64,000 bases of DNA from Leptobrachium leishanense (GCA_009667805.1 CM019065.1:153672101-153736100); one strand, 5' to 3'. Positions 34,851 through 47,526 are shown, numbered from the stretch's first letter. Numbers and translations are program-made. The notes: generated from the letters alone by a model not told the origin.

Positions 34851-35749
34851 TCATAGATTAGTTGGCCGATTTATTATTGCGATTAATCGATTCATCGGAT
34901 AAAAAAAATAGAAAAAAATTTGTTTACTTAAAAAGGAATTTTAAGCAAAAAAAAATAACCATTCCCCCTTTTTTCATAAGCAGTTTGCGTAGTGTACCTA
35001 ACATTCGTACGTACATATGCAAATTGCGTATCTTGCATACTTTTCACACAAGGTATGTGAGTGCTTGGTCAGAGGGATGGGTTGATGCTGCACGCGCAGC
35101 TTAAGCCCATGTTTGCTTTCTCAGATGAACGCGGCTACAAGCACTTGGTCATAGATGATGATGTCAGCATAAAATCGGGGTTAATAAGTTAGTGGTCAGG
35201 GTGCGTAGAGTGTCCCTTTTAAAATAATTTCATGAACAAACTGAGTGGGAGGAGGGAATGGAGGAGGAAGGGAGTGACTTTGCTCAAGTGACTTGACCGG
35301 AGTGGGTATGGACCAAAGACCGGACCTGAGTGTGGGAGTGAGTTTGGGGAAAGGGACCAGATCAAAAGTGAGAGAAGGGCAACTCTAGACCAAAGAGGGT
35401 GTGGCAGGGAGGGTGGGGTGGTGGCACAGGACTTTAGCATCAAGTAGGGATAACACACAGGCATACAGTTTCTTCACCCAGTGGCAGTATCCTATTGTTT
35501 GTGTTTTAGTTCTGCTACTGTTGTAAACGGAATAAAAACAAACTGGTTGTGTCTGACATAACCCTAGAACTAAATCATACAGAGTAAAGCAGCGGCGCAT
35601 CTTCTCCAATCAGCTCCGAAGCTGAGGTTATTTACGTTTAACTCAGTCTGACTCTAAACAGTGTGTGCTGTACACAGGACGATTAATCGGCACCGATTAA
35701 TCGATAATGGAAATAGTTGACAACTAATCGATTAGTTGTTTCAGCCCTA
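34851..35749. mobile_element. hAT-like MITE with ATCGATTA motifs
   Basis: The right end is AACTAATCGATTAGTTGTTTCAGCCCTA, the terminus of a common vertebrate hAT family (TAGGGCTG... read inward). The left side has the degenerate match TAGATTAGTTGG with GATTAATCGATTCATCGG. The left border and duplication are not certain. A TTAA-MITE end (TAGAGTGTCCCTTTTAA) is embedded at 35208-35224. Confidence 0.65.
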
Positions 35750-35785
35750 ATGTGATGCCCAGGTGCTGAACTCCCCTGAAGGGTA

Positions 35786-35946
35786 ATATAGCAAAAGAAA
35801 ATAGGGTGGGAAGCCCACTAGGACTTCAATAAAACAATAAATTTATTAGGGTCTACATAAAATAGGTTTTATCTATGTAGACCGTAATAAATTTATTGTT
35901 TTATTGAAGTCCTAGTGTGCCTCCCACCCGATTTTCTTTTGCTAGA
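35786..35946. repeat. Long hairpin, arms about 75 bp
   Basis: ATAGCAAAAGAAAATAGGGT...CTACATA pairs with TATGTAG...CCCGATTTTCTTTTGCTA around a short loop near 35866. An AT microsatellite follows (35948-35982). Confidence 0.8.
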
Positions 35947-35986
<40 letters not shown>

Positions 35987-36059
35987 CACACACTCCTTTA
36001 GGATGTGGTGGAGGGCAAAAAAATATTATTTAAAAAAAAGATATTTAAATATCTTTAAA

Positions 36060-36164
36060 TTTGGAGGGGGGGGGAGAGTCCTTTTCGGTATCGGTTTTCA
36101 GCCGAACTGATCCTGAAGTTTCAGTATCGGCCAGAAATTTTAATTTCTGTGCACACTAGTTATC
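36060..36164. mobile_element. hAT-family right-end fragment
   Basis: CGGTATCGG, CAGTATCGGCC and a terminal TCTGTGCACACTA resemble the ATCGG-rich hAT MITEs further on. The left half was not found. Confidence 0.4.
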
Positions 36165-37891
36165 AGCGATTGCAATATTTTTCTCTGCTATCCTATTATC
36201 ACGCTCTAACTAACTATGTGCCACTCAGACAAATGCTCCTAGGGGAGGATCAGACACCTAGTGAACGATGTATCCTCAAGGTATCGCCATGATGGAGCCA
36301 GGTGAAGATGCTAATTTACATGAATGAATTCTCAGTTAAGGAGTCCTCAGGAGTTTGTAGATCATCAACAATAATCCATTTGGGTGCCTTTGATGTTAAT
36401 GCTAAACAAGCTCCCCGCACTTCTGTGTTCCTGACCCAAAATGGTCAAGTGATTTAAAAAACAATGTAACTCTTGCGCAGACACCTTTTCGTCTCCAGCC
36501 TGAGACGACATCTTTGCAATATCCAGCTCCATGCTTCTCATTTTTCCTTTCTGCATTTTTCCAAAAAGGTTTTTAATGTTTGCTTTTAGTATACTGTGGA
36601 CTTAAAGAGCTTCTTAAAAAGATAGGGGTAACATGATCAAGGGGTTGACACTTTAAAAAGAAGTGTGGAGCTGGACATTGCACATGAAGTCTCAGGCTAG
36701 AGGGGAAAAGCGTCAGCGCAAGAGTGAGGTTTTTAACCTCGTGACCTTTTTGTGGACCCCATAATCGTGAGAATTTTATTCATGGAAATTACATTAACTC
36801 CTGCACTGCAGAGCTTGAGATAACTCGGGACTTCAAAGACACCATCAGATCCCGATATCGAGTTGCTGCAAACTAATTTCATTTGCCTTTGGGCAGCAGA
36901 CGGTGCTCCCAAGGTTTTAGCTCTGTGGGCATAATGCCCGAGGTACTAAAACCTTTCAGCAGTCGATGCAGGGAACATCATTTGGCCAGTAGATGACGCC
37001 ATCTCCCTGCCAAATGTTATTACAGTTGTTAAAAAATATATCTAACAAATCAAATCATTGTTTTCCTAATTCTAATTACCATAACAGGAATTCCAAAAAC
37101 CTCTGCAAGTTCCCTCTCAAACAAGAAAATGAAGAAAGACGCGCGCACGCTATAGCGGAGACCTTAAAATCAGCTACACACAATGTACAGCTTTCATCAT
37201 ATCTGACTATTCTTTGTTAGAACAATTTTATTAATTTCAAACACCCAATAAAAACGTTCCACATAGACAGAGTTCATTTCTGCCCCAAACAGGAATGTGA
37301 TCTAATAGCCAATCGGTATACAGATATATTACAACTTCAAAGTTGACCAATCCCACAAGCACTTATAGCATAAAGACGTTTTTTCTGGCTTACAACGTTT
37401 GCACACAAATTTGTTTTTGTCCTTGTAACGATAACAAAGGATCCTCACTTTACCAGGATATGGTCTGGATTCAAATCCACATTCCTAAGCCCTGGATCAT
37501 ATGCCATAAAAGGGAGGGAAACCATAGCCCATCTGTACTAGAACATGCCTTTCACACTAATGCATATTAACTACGGTACGTATTTCAATCACAGGACATT
37601 TATATTCATACAGGAAATTAAGAAATACACTGAGAATATTCCCAATATTTCTTATTGTATAAGTTTTCAAAAAGCCACTGGTTCCTGACGATGTTTTTTT
37701 GGAAAATCACTTGGTTATTGAAGGGGTTAATACATTTTTCTTTTTAAAATGTCTGCATCTGGCTCTATCCCACGTGGGACAGAGACACATGGAGATTGCT
37801 TGAGGATCCATCGTTCGCTAGGGCCTTATCCTCCCTGGGCACATATGTCTGAGTGGCACATACATTCACAAGCCAGCGAGCAGTTATCATT
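36165..37891 (+). other. Presumed STAMBP intron 1 sequence, nothing recognised
   Basis: No repeat termini, tandem arrays or coding similarity found. Short open frames (for example near 36365 on - and 36993 on +) lack any recognisable motif. Confidence 0.45.
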
Positions 37892-37895
37892 TTAA

Positions 37896-39021
37896 CCCTT
37901 TAAGAACGTACCATTGCGTCATGCATTAGGCGGGCGTTAACGCCGCAGGACGTAATGGTACGTCCACGGCATCTGCAGCCCCCCTCCGGCCATACTCCCC
38001 TCCGGCGGCTCCCTCGCTGGTCTGAGTCAGATCGGCGGGTTTTACTTCTCCCACTGACAGTTTCAGGTGTCGTCGTCCCCCGCCGGAGCAGGGGAAGCGC
38101 CTGAAGGGGGAGAGAGGGATCCAAAGGATCCCCTCCATCGCCGGGGACTAGGAGGCTGTGGCCAGCATCGCTGGAAAGGTCACAGCATGACCTTTCCAGC
38201 GATTTGTAGGGGTTAACCCCTTGGTGCCAGGCCGCGACCTGGCAACTAATTGGTGCAAGATCGCTGCCTTTTTCCGGTGGGGGCTGCCATCTTGGATGGC
38301 GATGATGTCGGTTAACTGGGGAACCCCCTAGCTACAAAGGGATTTCCTAAGGAAATTCCATAGAGGAGATAGTGGGGTTCTTTGAACCCCCTTATCTCCT
38401 GATCGATGTCAGCTAGGGGGTCATGTCTGATATTGCTGGAAAGGCCAGAGCGTGGCCTTTCCAATGATATCAAACATGACCATATTACAAGTAAAATAAA
38501 AACGTGTTTTTTTTTTTTTTGTTTGTTTTTCAAATGCAGCACTATTGTTCACATTTCAATTATAATGTGAACAATGATGCTTCACTAAGGATTTTTTTTT
38601 GGGGGGGGGGGGGTTAGCTAAAATCACATAATTTCTCCCCAAAAAAGAATGGGTTCCCCGTTCTAATTTTGTTAACAAATCTACCCCATAGCATATGACC
38701 GCAAAGGTTCAGATAATAAAATTTAAAAGAAAAAATACTTTACATACTGTGGATGATTGAAATTGTATTGAAAATTCAAATTTGTTTAACTTTTTTTTAC
38801 ATTTTTTTGTTTATAGCATTTTGGCAGGGTATGACATATACATATAATAATGATATATTCTTAATCTTCCAAGTCTGCCGGAAAGAACAATATATAATTT
38901 GTCTGGGTGGTATAATAATACGTGACTTAAAACTGCGTTTAAAAACGGTCAAAATGAGCTCAGCAAACTTCTACTTTCGAAACCGCGCCGAAGTTGTAAA
39001 ATTGCTCCCGTCCTTAAGGGG
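37896..39021. mobile_element. TTAA-flanked MITE, same family as 21871-24414
   Basis: TTAA at 37892-37895 and 39022-39025. The ends are CCCTTTAAGAACG and the complement of CCCCTTAAGGACG. The interior has CTTGGATGGCG, GTGAACAATGATGC and GCCGGAAAGAACAATATATA, shared with the other copies. No coding capacity. Confidence 0.82.
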
Positions 39022-39025
39022 TTAA

Positions 39026-40134
39026 GACATTGTTATCCTGTTGCAATTCTACAGAAAGCACTGAATGTATTGTTTTTTTTTTTTTAATCTTGTAGGACTC
39101 TGTACATTTTACCCTTGTTGAACTCTTGCGCAAACATCCTTGTGGTAATATTGTTTTATGTTAGATGTTGGTGTGAGACATCTGGGTGTTTTTTGCAGCA
39201 AGGTTATATTGTACATGGTTTGCACTACTGTTGAAAATTATCCTTTTGTACATATGCATGAATTTGTGCACACGAGTGTTCTAGATTCTTTTACCCATAC
39301 GTTAATGCACTTGGTTAATATAAACTTGAGCGCCAATACAGTTAGTGATATTTGCACTATAACTAATTGTAATTGGTTGTATGATCGTTCATTCAACCTG
39401 CTGACTCACGATTCTTGGTTGTGTGCATTGGGCATTCTGCATCACCCTGGCAACATGCTACTTCCTGAGGACGGATACACCTTGGAATGTAGATTTCTTT
39501 TTTCAAAAGACAAAACTTCTACTGTAACTGTAGTATAAGGGTCTGGGTTTCAGCAAGGGTTAACACTTAACCTTTTTTTTTTGTTACCCCTCGAATCCTT
39601 GACTTTGGGCTACGTTTACTGATTTTTCATTTTCTCTGTCCTTGTCTGTGTTAATAATAGCCTGACCGCTACAAGGACTGGTATTAGGTAGTTTCCTTGT
39701 CTTCATTTTGACACTGACATTATTTGTACATTCTGGAAACAGAGTGAGTGTAAATCTTAATCTGTACATTACTCCGGTTTATTAATTGCACTCTAAATTT
39801 ATTTTCAAACAATTATTTTTTACAAAATTGAATTAAGTGCAGTCTTTTGCTATATGGCGGTGTTTATGAGCGGGCATGAGCATTTTGCAGACAGTTGGCG
39901 AGGAAAAGGTAAAGAACGTTTGAATTATACATTTGCTTGTGTTCTTTTGTGTTTTGGTAGATCTCAATGTGCTCTCTATGCCAGCACTGCGTAAACAAAG
40001 GCCTACTGTCAATTGCTTGTTCTGGGACCATCTTTCACCAATCTAAGGATTGTGTCTGGATGACACTTTGAATTCTAGGTGGACGTTGGCTGATACTAAG
40101 TCTCACATGTTGCCTCTGTTTTTTAATTATGCAG
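39026..40134 (+). other. STAMBP intron 1, 3' part
   Basis: AT-rich unique-looking sequence ending in a pyrimidine tract and acceptor, TTTTTTAATTATGCAG|G (AG at 40133-40134). An open frame at 39158-39538 has no recognisable protein similarity and is not called. Confidence 0.6.
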
Positions 40135-40370
40135 GATTCTCCTAAATTTCATTCACCAGCAGTTGCCATGCCAGAGCACCATGACCCCAGTCTGCCTCCG
40201 GAAGAAAGAATCCGGGCTCTCATCGCATTGGGGACAAGCGTGGAGGTAAACGATGACATCCCTCCGAGGCGGTACTACAGATCTGGAGTGGAGCTCATCC
40301 GCATGGCTAATGTTTACGCCAGTGAGGGAAACACAGAACATGCATTTGTTTTATACAACAAGTATATGAC
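40135..40370 (+). CDS. STAMBP: STAMBP (AMSH) first coding exon
   Basis: The exon is bounded by an acceptor (TTATGCAG, 40127-40134) and a donor (GTAAGC at 40371). The start codon is taken as ATG 40168, because vertebrate STAMBP begins at the matching Met and the bases before it read as leader. Coding is 40168-40370, 67 codons plus two bases (phase 2). It reads [20 protein letters not shown] with later [20 protein letters not shown] and [10 protein letters not shown], the hallmark N-terminal USP8_dimer/MIT-like region that binds ESCRT-III (CHMP) proteins. It is closer to STAMBP than STAMBPL1 ([11 protein letters not shown]). STAMBP is a JAMM zinc deubiquitinase that removes K63-linked ubiquitin from cargo on endosomes. 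The catalytic exons lie beyond this window. No lesion is seen. Confidence 0.93.
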
Positions 40371-40526
40371 GTAAGCCTCTCTTTCTTATATCTTTAGTTT
40401 GTATGTATTCTTGCACTAACCCAATCATAACCCAGTGACTAAGGAAATGGCTGTAGTGTTTTTTTGTGCTCTTATTTTTCACAGAAAAAAAAATGACGCC
40501 CTATTCCAAAGTTGGTGCTAACTTAA
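40371..40526 (+). other. Start of STAMBP intron 2
   Basis: Donor GTAAGC followed by AT-rich sequence. The phrase ATTCCAAAGTTGGTGCTAAC (40503-40522) recurs at about 41827-41846, beyond the next MITE. Confidence 0.6.
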
Positions 40527-41764
40527 CCCCTTAATGACCCCTGACGTACCCTGTACGTCCTGTCCTCGGGTCTCCCTTAGACCCGCGGACGTACAGGGTA
40601 CGTCAGCGGCGCCAAATCCCCCTCCCGCCCGATACTCACCTCCCTCGTAGGATCCCACGGCGATCTGGCAGGGAGGAAGCCTGCCCATGTGATTTACATG
40701 GGCAGGCGAGGCTGATGACGTCGCCACGCTGCGTGGTGACGTCATCAGAAGGTGCCCCCATGTGTTTCAATGGAGGGGAGGGGGGGCTCCTTCGGAGCCC
40801 TCTATCTCCCCAACCATTGAAGCTAGGGAGATGCCGTTTGCACCGCTGGAGAGGGGAGAGCCTCCCCTTTCCAGCGGTGTATGGCATTAACAGTTTCGCC
40901 GCCGGATCGCTTTTCGGCGCCAATTGGCGCCAAAACGCGATTCAAACCTGGAGGGGGGCTGACATCTTGGATGTCAGCCAAGCCTCCAGGTCCCCCCCCA
41001 CCCACTGACAACCTCACCATATGTGTGAGGATGTCAGTGGGCCAGTTAACCCTCTAGCTGCCATGTAGAGATAAGGGGATCCTAAGGATCCCTTTATCTC
41101 CCGATCCATGGCAGCTGGATGGTCATATTTGCCATCATTTAAAAGGCCTGATTATGGCCTTTCAAATGATACCAAACATGACCAGGTTTGGTTTAAAAAA
41201 AAAAAAAAAAAAAAATTTAAATAAAAAAAAAATAATAAAAAAATTAAATAAAATAAAAAAATGTTTTTTTTTTAAAAAAAGTTTTTTTTGTCTGGGGGGA
41301 GTTTAATTAAATAGGACCTAGGCTGTCATCTAAAAATAATTAGCACAAAATGGTCAGAATGAGCGCAGCGCACATAGGTGAACTGTCTCAGCAGTGAAGG
41401 GGTTAAAAAGCAAACGCATGTTAAAATTGGGTATTTCTAGTCTCGGGATAAAATTTTGAAACTATTTAGCCGGGGTCTTTATTGGTGGTTGTAGATTTTG
41501 GGGATTAAATTACGAAAAAGTGTGTTTTTACCATTTTTTTCCTCATATTTCATATTTTTTTTTATAGTAAATTATTCGATATGATGGAAATAATGGTATT
41601 TCTAGAAAGTCCATTTAATGGCGGGAAAAAGGGTGTATAATATGTGTGGGTCGAATAAACGAGTAAGAGGAAAAATTGTCCTAAACACTAACAGCGCAGA
41701 AACGTAAAAACAGCAGCGGTCACTAAAAGACGGATTTGTGTAAAACCGCCCGGTCACTAAGGGG
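40527..41764. mobile_element. TTAA-flanked MITE
   Basis: TTAA at 40523-40526 and 41765-41768. The ends CCCCTTAATGACC and the complement of CCCCTTAGTGACC match. A strong hairpin with CCTGACGTACCCTGTACGTC lies near the left end. The interior has palindromic GC blocks and poly-A/T filler (41190-41290). Confidence 0.82.
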
Positions 41765-42027
41765 TTAACCAGAGCTGTTGTAAACTTAACAGAGACGTTA
41801 CAGTCTATGGAGTTGTTAAGGCAATATTCCAAAGTTGGTGCTAACTTATGTTTATTGTAGTGTCTGTCAATATCATCAATTTTATATATAAAACTAAAGC
41901 CTTAGTTTTAGAGCATCTTCTGGTTTATACATGGCTCTTGCATTCCATTTGGATGACTGACATATGCAAGTTATCACAAATTGTGAATCTGCACTAGTTT
42001 TTAGGACATTATGTGCTAAATTACATA

Positions 42028-42580
42028 CAGGGTTATTCAAAGAGTCGATCTGGCCTCGAAATGTAACCAGACACTGAAATTGAGCGAACAGGGCCATTCG
42101 GCTATTCAGAGAGCAGGCAATTCGGCAAATTGTGACAAATTGCCTGCACATACAGTGCCTGTTTGAGGGCAGTGAAAGCCCCGTAGAGAAGCAATGCTTT
42201 CTCACCTCGTTCGTCTGCGTGTCGGGTTTTTCCGGCGGCTGCTCTGTGCTGTGATCAGCGGCTAGTCAGGTTTCTCCGGCATGTTCGTTGTGGTTAATCC
42301 AGCTGTTTTCTTCGGGTTTCGGTGAGTGTTCGGCTTTGCAGCATGTTTTCCCTGCACTACAGGGGCCCTGCGGTGCTTGTTGAATACACCACAGGGTCGG
42401 CGAAATAGGATAGCCGAATCGCCCCGAAGTGCAGGGAACAAAAAGTCACCATACGTTCGGTGACTTTTCGTTCCCTGCACTTCGGGGCGATTCGGCTATC
42501 CTATTTTGCCGACCCTAAGTGCAGGGAACGAAAAGTCACCGAACGTATGGTGACTTTTCGATTCTCTTTGATTAACCCTG
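42028..42580. mobile_element. Palindromic MITE, family CAGGGTTATYC (copy C)
   Basis: CAGGGTTATTCAAAGAG to TCTCTTTGATTAACCCTG with the 3-bp duplication ATA (42025-42027, 42581-42583). The right half contains a local duplication/inversion of the stretch around AGTGCAGGGAACGAAAAGTC. Confidence 0.83.
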
Positions 42581-42583
42581 ATA

Positions 42584-44035
42584 GTGAACGCTAACTGCAG
42601 CTTTCGGATGAGTTTCTGTTAACGGTTGGATAAGTGACTTTAACGCATGTCCCCCCCACCCCATATTACATTCCTGACACTAAACTTGCGAAAAAGCTTC
42701 CTCGAGACTACTGTCCCGGGGTGCTCCCCATGTTAAGAGAAGTAAGGTATTACAAAGTCCTAACGCTAATTACGGCAGCGATAGGCTAAATTTTTTTTAT
42801 CAACACCTAAAAGATGGTGCTGATTTTGCTTCTGCAGAATCATTTAGCACCCCCCAATAAATCCGATACTCCTCTCCTGTCCCGCGGCGAGAATGGTGGC
42901 CTGAGCCGCCGCTTCTCCTGGCCGTAAAGAGTGGGACGGGAGACAAATAGTTCCTAGTCTCCCTCCGCAATCACTCCACAGCGCTGCGCGATCTCGCTCT
43001 TCGACAAGGCTCACGACCCAGCAGTGCTACTCTCCATGGAGTCCTATGGTCTCCAGGATGTGATACTCAAGACAGCGCGGAAGCACTACCGCGAGTATCA
43101 GAGAAGGTAGCGCTGCGTTCCGGTGCAAGGTACTGAAGTAGCGCTTGCTCCGGAATCGAACGCTAAAATGTGGAAGTTATATGGAAACCTGCAGGTGTGG
43201 ATTTTTCCCGTTAGCGTCCCCATTTTAGCGTTAAGTAGCCCTATGTGTTTCCTCTGACGAAGGACCACCTAAAAACGGAGGTGTATGTGTTGCGAATCAC
43301 TGAAAAGTATGATTTACTTATAATTGCACGTGACAAAAAATACACTAAAGACTTTTTTCAATAATAAATAAAAATGGTGGCAGTGTGTTTAATGTCTGAC
43401 CTGATTAAACACCCTTATGCAATTATTTTTTATGTACTTAAACACACTTTGTAACTGAAATCCAATTATGAACATGCAGCATTGTTCTCCAGTGAATAAT
43501 CACATAGGCACGCCTAAAATAGGGTATTCACTGGAACTAATATCAATACTTCAAGAAGATAAGATTTGTATCTAAATGCTGCATTGTTCATTGACAGAGA
43601 CCGAGCAATTAAAGTCAACCCTACGATTTTTAAACCTTTAAAGTTTAGGTGAAGCTTGTGAAACTTTATGGGACCTTTTTTGATGGGCTTTATATGATGT
43701 GCTTTTATCTTTATGGCACTTGATGACACTTTCTTTTTTTAAACTGTTAGCTAATGCATTATAATATACCGTAATATAAAAGAAAAACCTACAGCGAGTT
43801 TTGCCATAGAATGTATTCAGCCTAACAAGGTGTTCCCATAACCTGTTTTATTCATGCATGGGACGTCTTTACCAATGTCACTATACAGAGAAACGAGGTA
43901 CACCTGCAATTTCACTGCATCAATATGCTGGCACAAAAACTAGCATTCTTGCCTCTCTTGCACCCTGCTTGGGTATGTATCTCTCTTGATGGGCAAGGTA
44001 GTGAGCCTTCCTAATGTAATACAGATTACTGGATA
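42584..44035 (+). other. STAMBP intron 2, nothing recognised
   Basis: There is a GC-richer patch at 42840-43150 and otherwise AT-rich sequence. No transposon ends or coding matches supported. Confidence 0.4.
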
Positions 44036-45042
44036 ATTGGGGATGCGTGGCCTGGATTTTGTCGATGGCGGCCTAAGCTGAGACTTCCTCCGTACCATGA
44101 CTCGAATTGCGATCATATGCACATCCAACTGCCTTATGAGCAAAGGCCGCAGGATCTTCACCACCCCTGGACCCTTGGGGGTCCTCCACAAGTGCCCCGG
44201 TATCCTCCATTCAGGCTTATCTGGCACCTGCAACGGACTGGAAAGGCCGCCTCGAGCCATCCAATTTGGTGCTGCCCATATCTATCATCGCTGGCCCCAT
44301 CCTCCCTGGCCTCGGGGGTCCTGGGAACCACCACAGGCTATGCGGCAGCTTCTACAGAGCCTGCCGGCCACCGTGTGGGTTGAGGCCATGATAGCAACTG
44401 AAGCACAGCTCCTGCGCAGCCTTCTTGAAAGGCTGCATATAGTGGAGGCCGAATCCACCCGGCAACCAGAAGCATCCACAGCGCTCACTACCCGGGTCAC
44501 ACATGTCTCGCTCATCACCGAAATGGTACGTCATATTGAAGATATAGAGAAAAGGGGTCTCGGGAATAATATTGGGGTAGAGGGCACCCAGAAATTGAAA
44601 ATATGCTGACGAACTCCGCCTCCTCTTTCACTTATTTAACGCTTTCCTATCCTGAGATCTTGCTATGGATATTCAATTTGCGCATTTTCATTGAGCCTTG
44701 AGACCCTGAGGTTCTCTAGATGTCTCCCCTCAGGACGTAATTTGCTTTTTGCTACACCATGAATTGAAAGAAGCCATTTATGATGCAGGCTCGCACACTG
44801 CAGCAAGTCACCAGGTCAGTCAAGGCCTCACAGATATCCTTGTTTCAAGACCTCTCACCTTGAACACGAGACGGCTGCTTAAACCTCTTGCCAAAGCCAT
44901 CCAGCAGCGACGGCTACTGTGAAAGTGTCTTTTTCCCTTTTTAGGCTGGCTCTCTCAAGCTGCGTAGAGCAGAATATCTCGCAGGCTTCCGCCGTGCACT
45001 GGATCTACCATCTGACCTACTCCCATCCTGGATGGACTCAAC
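44036..45042 (+). pseudogene. L1/Tx1-type ORF1 remnant
   Basis: Broken frames contain HIEDIEKRGLGNNIGVEGTQ (the coiled-coil to RRM transition, compare the NRSRRNNIRIRG pattern of L1 ORF1 proteins) and then DVICFLLHHELKEAI with LTDILVSRPLTLNTRRLLKP, matching the ORF1 C-terminal domain pattern. Multiple stops and shifts are present. A hAT element (45051-46603) inserted in its 3' part; the interrupted sequence resumes at 46612. Confidence 0.65.
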
Positions 45043-45239
45043 ATCTCTACTAGGGATGCACCAATACCACTTTTTTAAGACCGAGTACCGATACTTTTTA
45101 AAAGTACTCACCGATACCGAGTACCGATACTTTTCTTTAATGTCATGTGATGCTTTCCAATAAGAACAGACCATATAAAAATGCCCCCAGCTCACATGTA
45201 TATACCCCCCCAAGATATATATATATATATATATATATA

Positions 45240-45990
45240 TTATGCCCCAGCTCATGGGATATGCCCCAGCTCATGGATATACTGCCCCAGCTCATGGATA
45301 TACTGCCCCAGCACATGGGTTTACTGCCCCAGCTCATGGATATACTGCCCCAGCTCATGGATATACTGCCCCAGCTCATGGATATACTGCCCCAGCACAT
45401 GGGTATACTGCCCCAGCACATGGGTATACTGCCCCAGCTCATGGGTATACTGCCCCAGCTCATGGGTATACTGCCCCAGCTCATGGGTATACTGCCCCAG
45501 CTCATGGATATACTGCCCCAGCTCATGGATATACTGCCCCAGCTCATGGATATACTGCCCCAGCTCATGGATATACTGCCCCAGCTCATGGATATACTGC
45601 CCCAGCTCATGGATATACTGCCCCAGCTCATGGATATACTGCCCCAGCTCACTCATGGATATACTGCCCCAGCTCACTCATGGATATACTGCCCCAGCTC
45701 ACACATGGATATACTGCCCCAGCTCACACATGGATATACTGCCCCAGCTCACACATGGATATACTGCCCCAGCTCACACATGGATATACTGCCCCAGCTC
45801 ACACATGGATATACTGCCCCAGCTCACACATGGATATACTGCCCCAGCTCATGGATATACTGCCCCAGCTCACACATGGATATACTGCCCCAGCTCACAT
45901 GGATATACTGCCCCAGCTCACACATGGATATACTGCCCCAGCTCACACATGGATATACTGCCTCAGCTCACACATGGATTTGCCCCAGCT
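45240..45990. repeat. 22-bp minisatellite, core CAGCTCATGGATATACTGCCCC
   Basis: About 33 units; some have CACTCATG or CACACATG expansions. The complement reads GGGGCAGTATATCCATGAGC, the same core as the other three arrays. Long open frames here are repeat artefacts. Confidence 0.95.
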
Positions 45991-46013
45991 CATGGATTCC
46001 CCCCCCCGGCACT

Positions 46014-46412
46014 CTCCGCGATGATACTTATTTTCCTGGGCGACGCCGGGAAAGTCTTCGCGCGTGCGCTCGTTGGAAGGCCCCCAGCCGCGACCATGTG
46101 GGACCATGTGATCGCGGCTGGGGTTCTTCCAACGAGCGCACGCGAGGAAACGTTCCCGGCATCGCCCAGGAAGGGAAGTATCATCGCGGAGAGCTCCAGG
46201 TGCCTGTCCGCATGCTCTGACAGGCCCTGCAGCTGCTCATTGTGTTCATACTTACCTTCCTGAGCGACGCCAGGAAAGTTTCTGCGCGTGCGCTCATTGG
46301 AAGGCCCCCAGCCGCGATCACATGGTCCCACGTGGTCGCGGCTGGGGGCCTTCCAACGAGCGCACGCGCAGAGACTTTCCTGGCGTCGCTCAGGAAGGTA
46401 AGTATAAACACA
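46014..46412. repeat. Two consecutive GC-rich hairpins
   Basis: Hairpin 1 at about 46014-46192 and hairpin 2 at about 46246-46412, each with arms of about 75-85 bp. They are similar to each other (GCGCGTGCGCTCGTTGGAAG, CCCCAGCCGCGA), so the hairpin was duplicated. Loops contain GACCATGTGGGACC or CACATGGTCCCACGTGG. Confidence 0.85.
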
Positions 46413-46611
46413 GTGAGCAGCTGTAGGGCCTGTCCGAATGCCGATAGAGCATTCGGACAGCCGCCCCAGCCCCTCGGATGCCGGCAAGCTGGCTCAATGC
46501 CGGCTTCCGGTATCGGGGAAAATATTGGGGGGGTACTGCATGAGTACCAAGTACTCCTGCAGTACCCGGTAATGGCACCGATACTAGTATCGGTGCAACC
46601 CTAATCTCTAC

Positions 46612-47526
46612 CAAACTCTAAGCAAGCTCTGCACCCACAGAGGCCGAGACGCTGTCGAGCTGGTCCTTTGTCTTAACAAAGATTGAGATCCCAGTTCTCT
46701 CCTTTTTAATGCTACCTTACGTGACCCCCCCCCATTTTGTTGCGACGACTGGCTGGTTGCCCATTGACTCTTGCACCACCACTGTGCCCCTGTGGTGCTG
46801 GCTGCCCTTATTGTGTACTAACCTGACTATAACAGCACACGCATCCTCTCGCCCCTGGCACTCGCAGACACTGCTTTTCTATTCCCTTTGCCCCGAGGTA
46901 GTCACAATTTTGGTAGTTGTCGGCTTATACCCTACTATTTCTCGTTGCCCGAATCCTGCTGGACCATTCAGCCCTTCTACTTCATGACACCCCCCCCCCA
47001 TGTGTCTTTGGGGGAAAATGTTTTTGGCTACCCCATATGTCTGAGTTACTGTTGCCCCTTCGGACCACCTCTCACACTCCCTCCGTACACTTTGCTCCTT
47101 ACGGTCAATCTTTACTCGTTTGAGACCTTTCCGGTGACTTATTTCAATGCTGTTGCCCTCTTGGACCTCCCTGATTTGAACATTGGGGCAGTGATGGAAC
47201 TTTTACCTGGGGTTACTCTCACCGCTGTTGGGTCTGCCCTTCCTGCACGGACATTCCCCGTGCGGTTGACACCACTTCAGGACATGGACTCTGTTCTTTT
47301 AGCATCCACTTCATTGCCGGCAACCACGCCCTTTGCGGTTGCACACGTAACGTGGAAAGCCGACTCGATACCACTCAAAAGGTGCCACCAACAAGTGTAC
47401 TTGGGCAAGACCCTTAACGATATGGATGCGCCTACCTCACAAAAATACTTGTACTTCTCATTGATTGTAAGTTCCTTTGGAAACAGGCCCCCCATGAATC
47501 AGGCCGTATCATTGATGTGTGGTATT
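46612..47526 (+). other. Degenerate L1 continuation and unassigned sequence
   Basis: 46612-46690 continues the L1 sequence interrupted by the hAT insertion. The rest is T/C-rich with poly-C runs. An open frame of 285 codons (46888-47745) runs into the SINE and has no recognisable domain. Confidence 0.4.

Larger units (their letters stand above)
45051..46603. mobile_element. Non-autonomous hAT element with minisatellite and two hairpins
   Basis: TAGGGATGCACCAATACC at the left and TATCGGTGCAACCCTA at the right, with a perfect 8-bp duplication ATCTCTAC (45043-45050, 46604-46611). Subterminal ACCGAGTACCGATAC motifs are present. The interior is a minisatellite followed by two long GC-rich hairpins. 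No transposase. Sister of 48632-49817. Confidence 0.93.

Noticed and set aside
39158..39538. 126-codon + frame in STAMBP intron 1
   Set aside because: No similarity recognised, and no splice or promoter context; probably chance.
43245..43300. Possible hammerhead around CTCTGACGAAGGACC
   Set aside because: CUGANGA and a possible stem II (CACCT/AGGTG) are present, but the GAAA box and cleavage triplet are missing.
45147..46263. Open frames of 260-360 codons on + and 118-169 on -
   Set aside because: Artefacts of the 22-bp minisatellite and adjoining hairpins.
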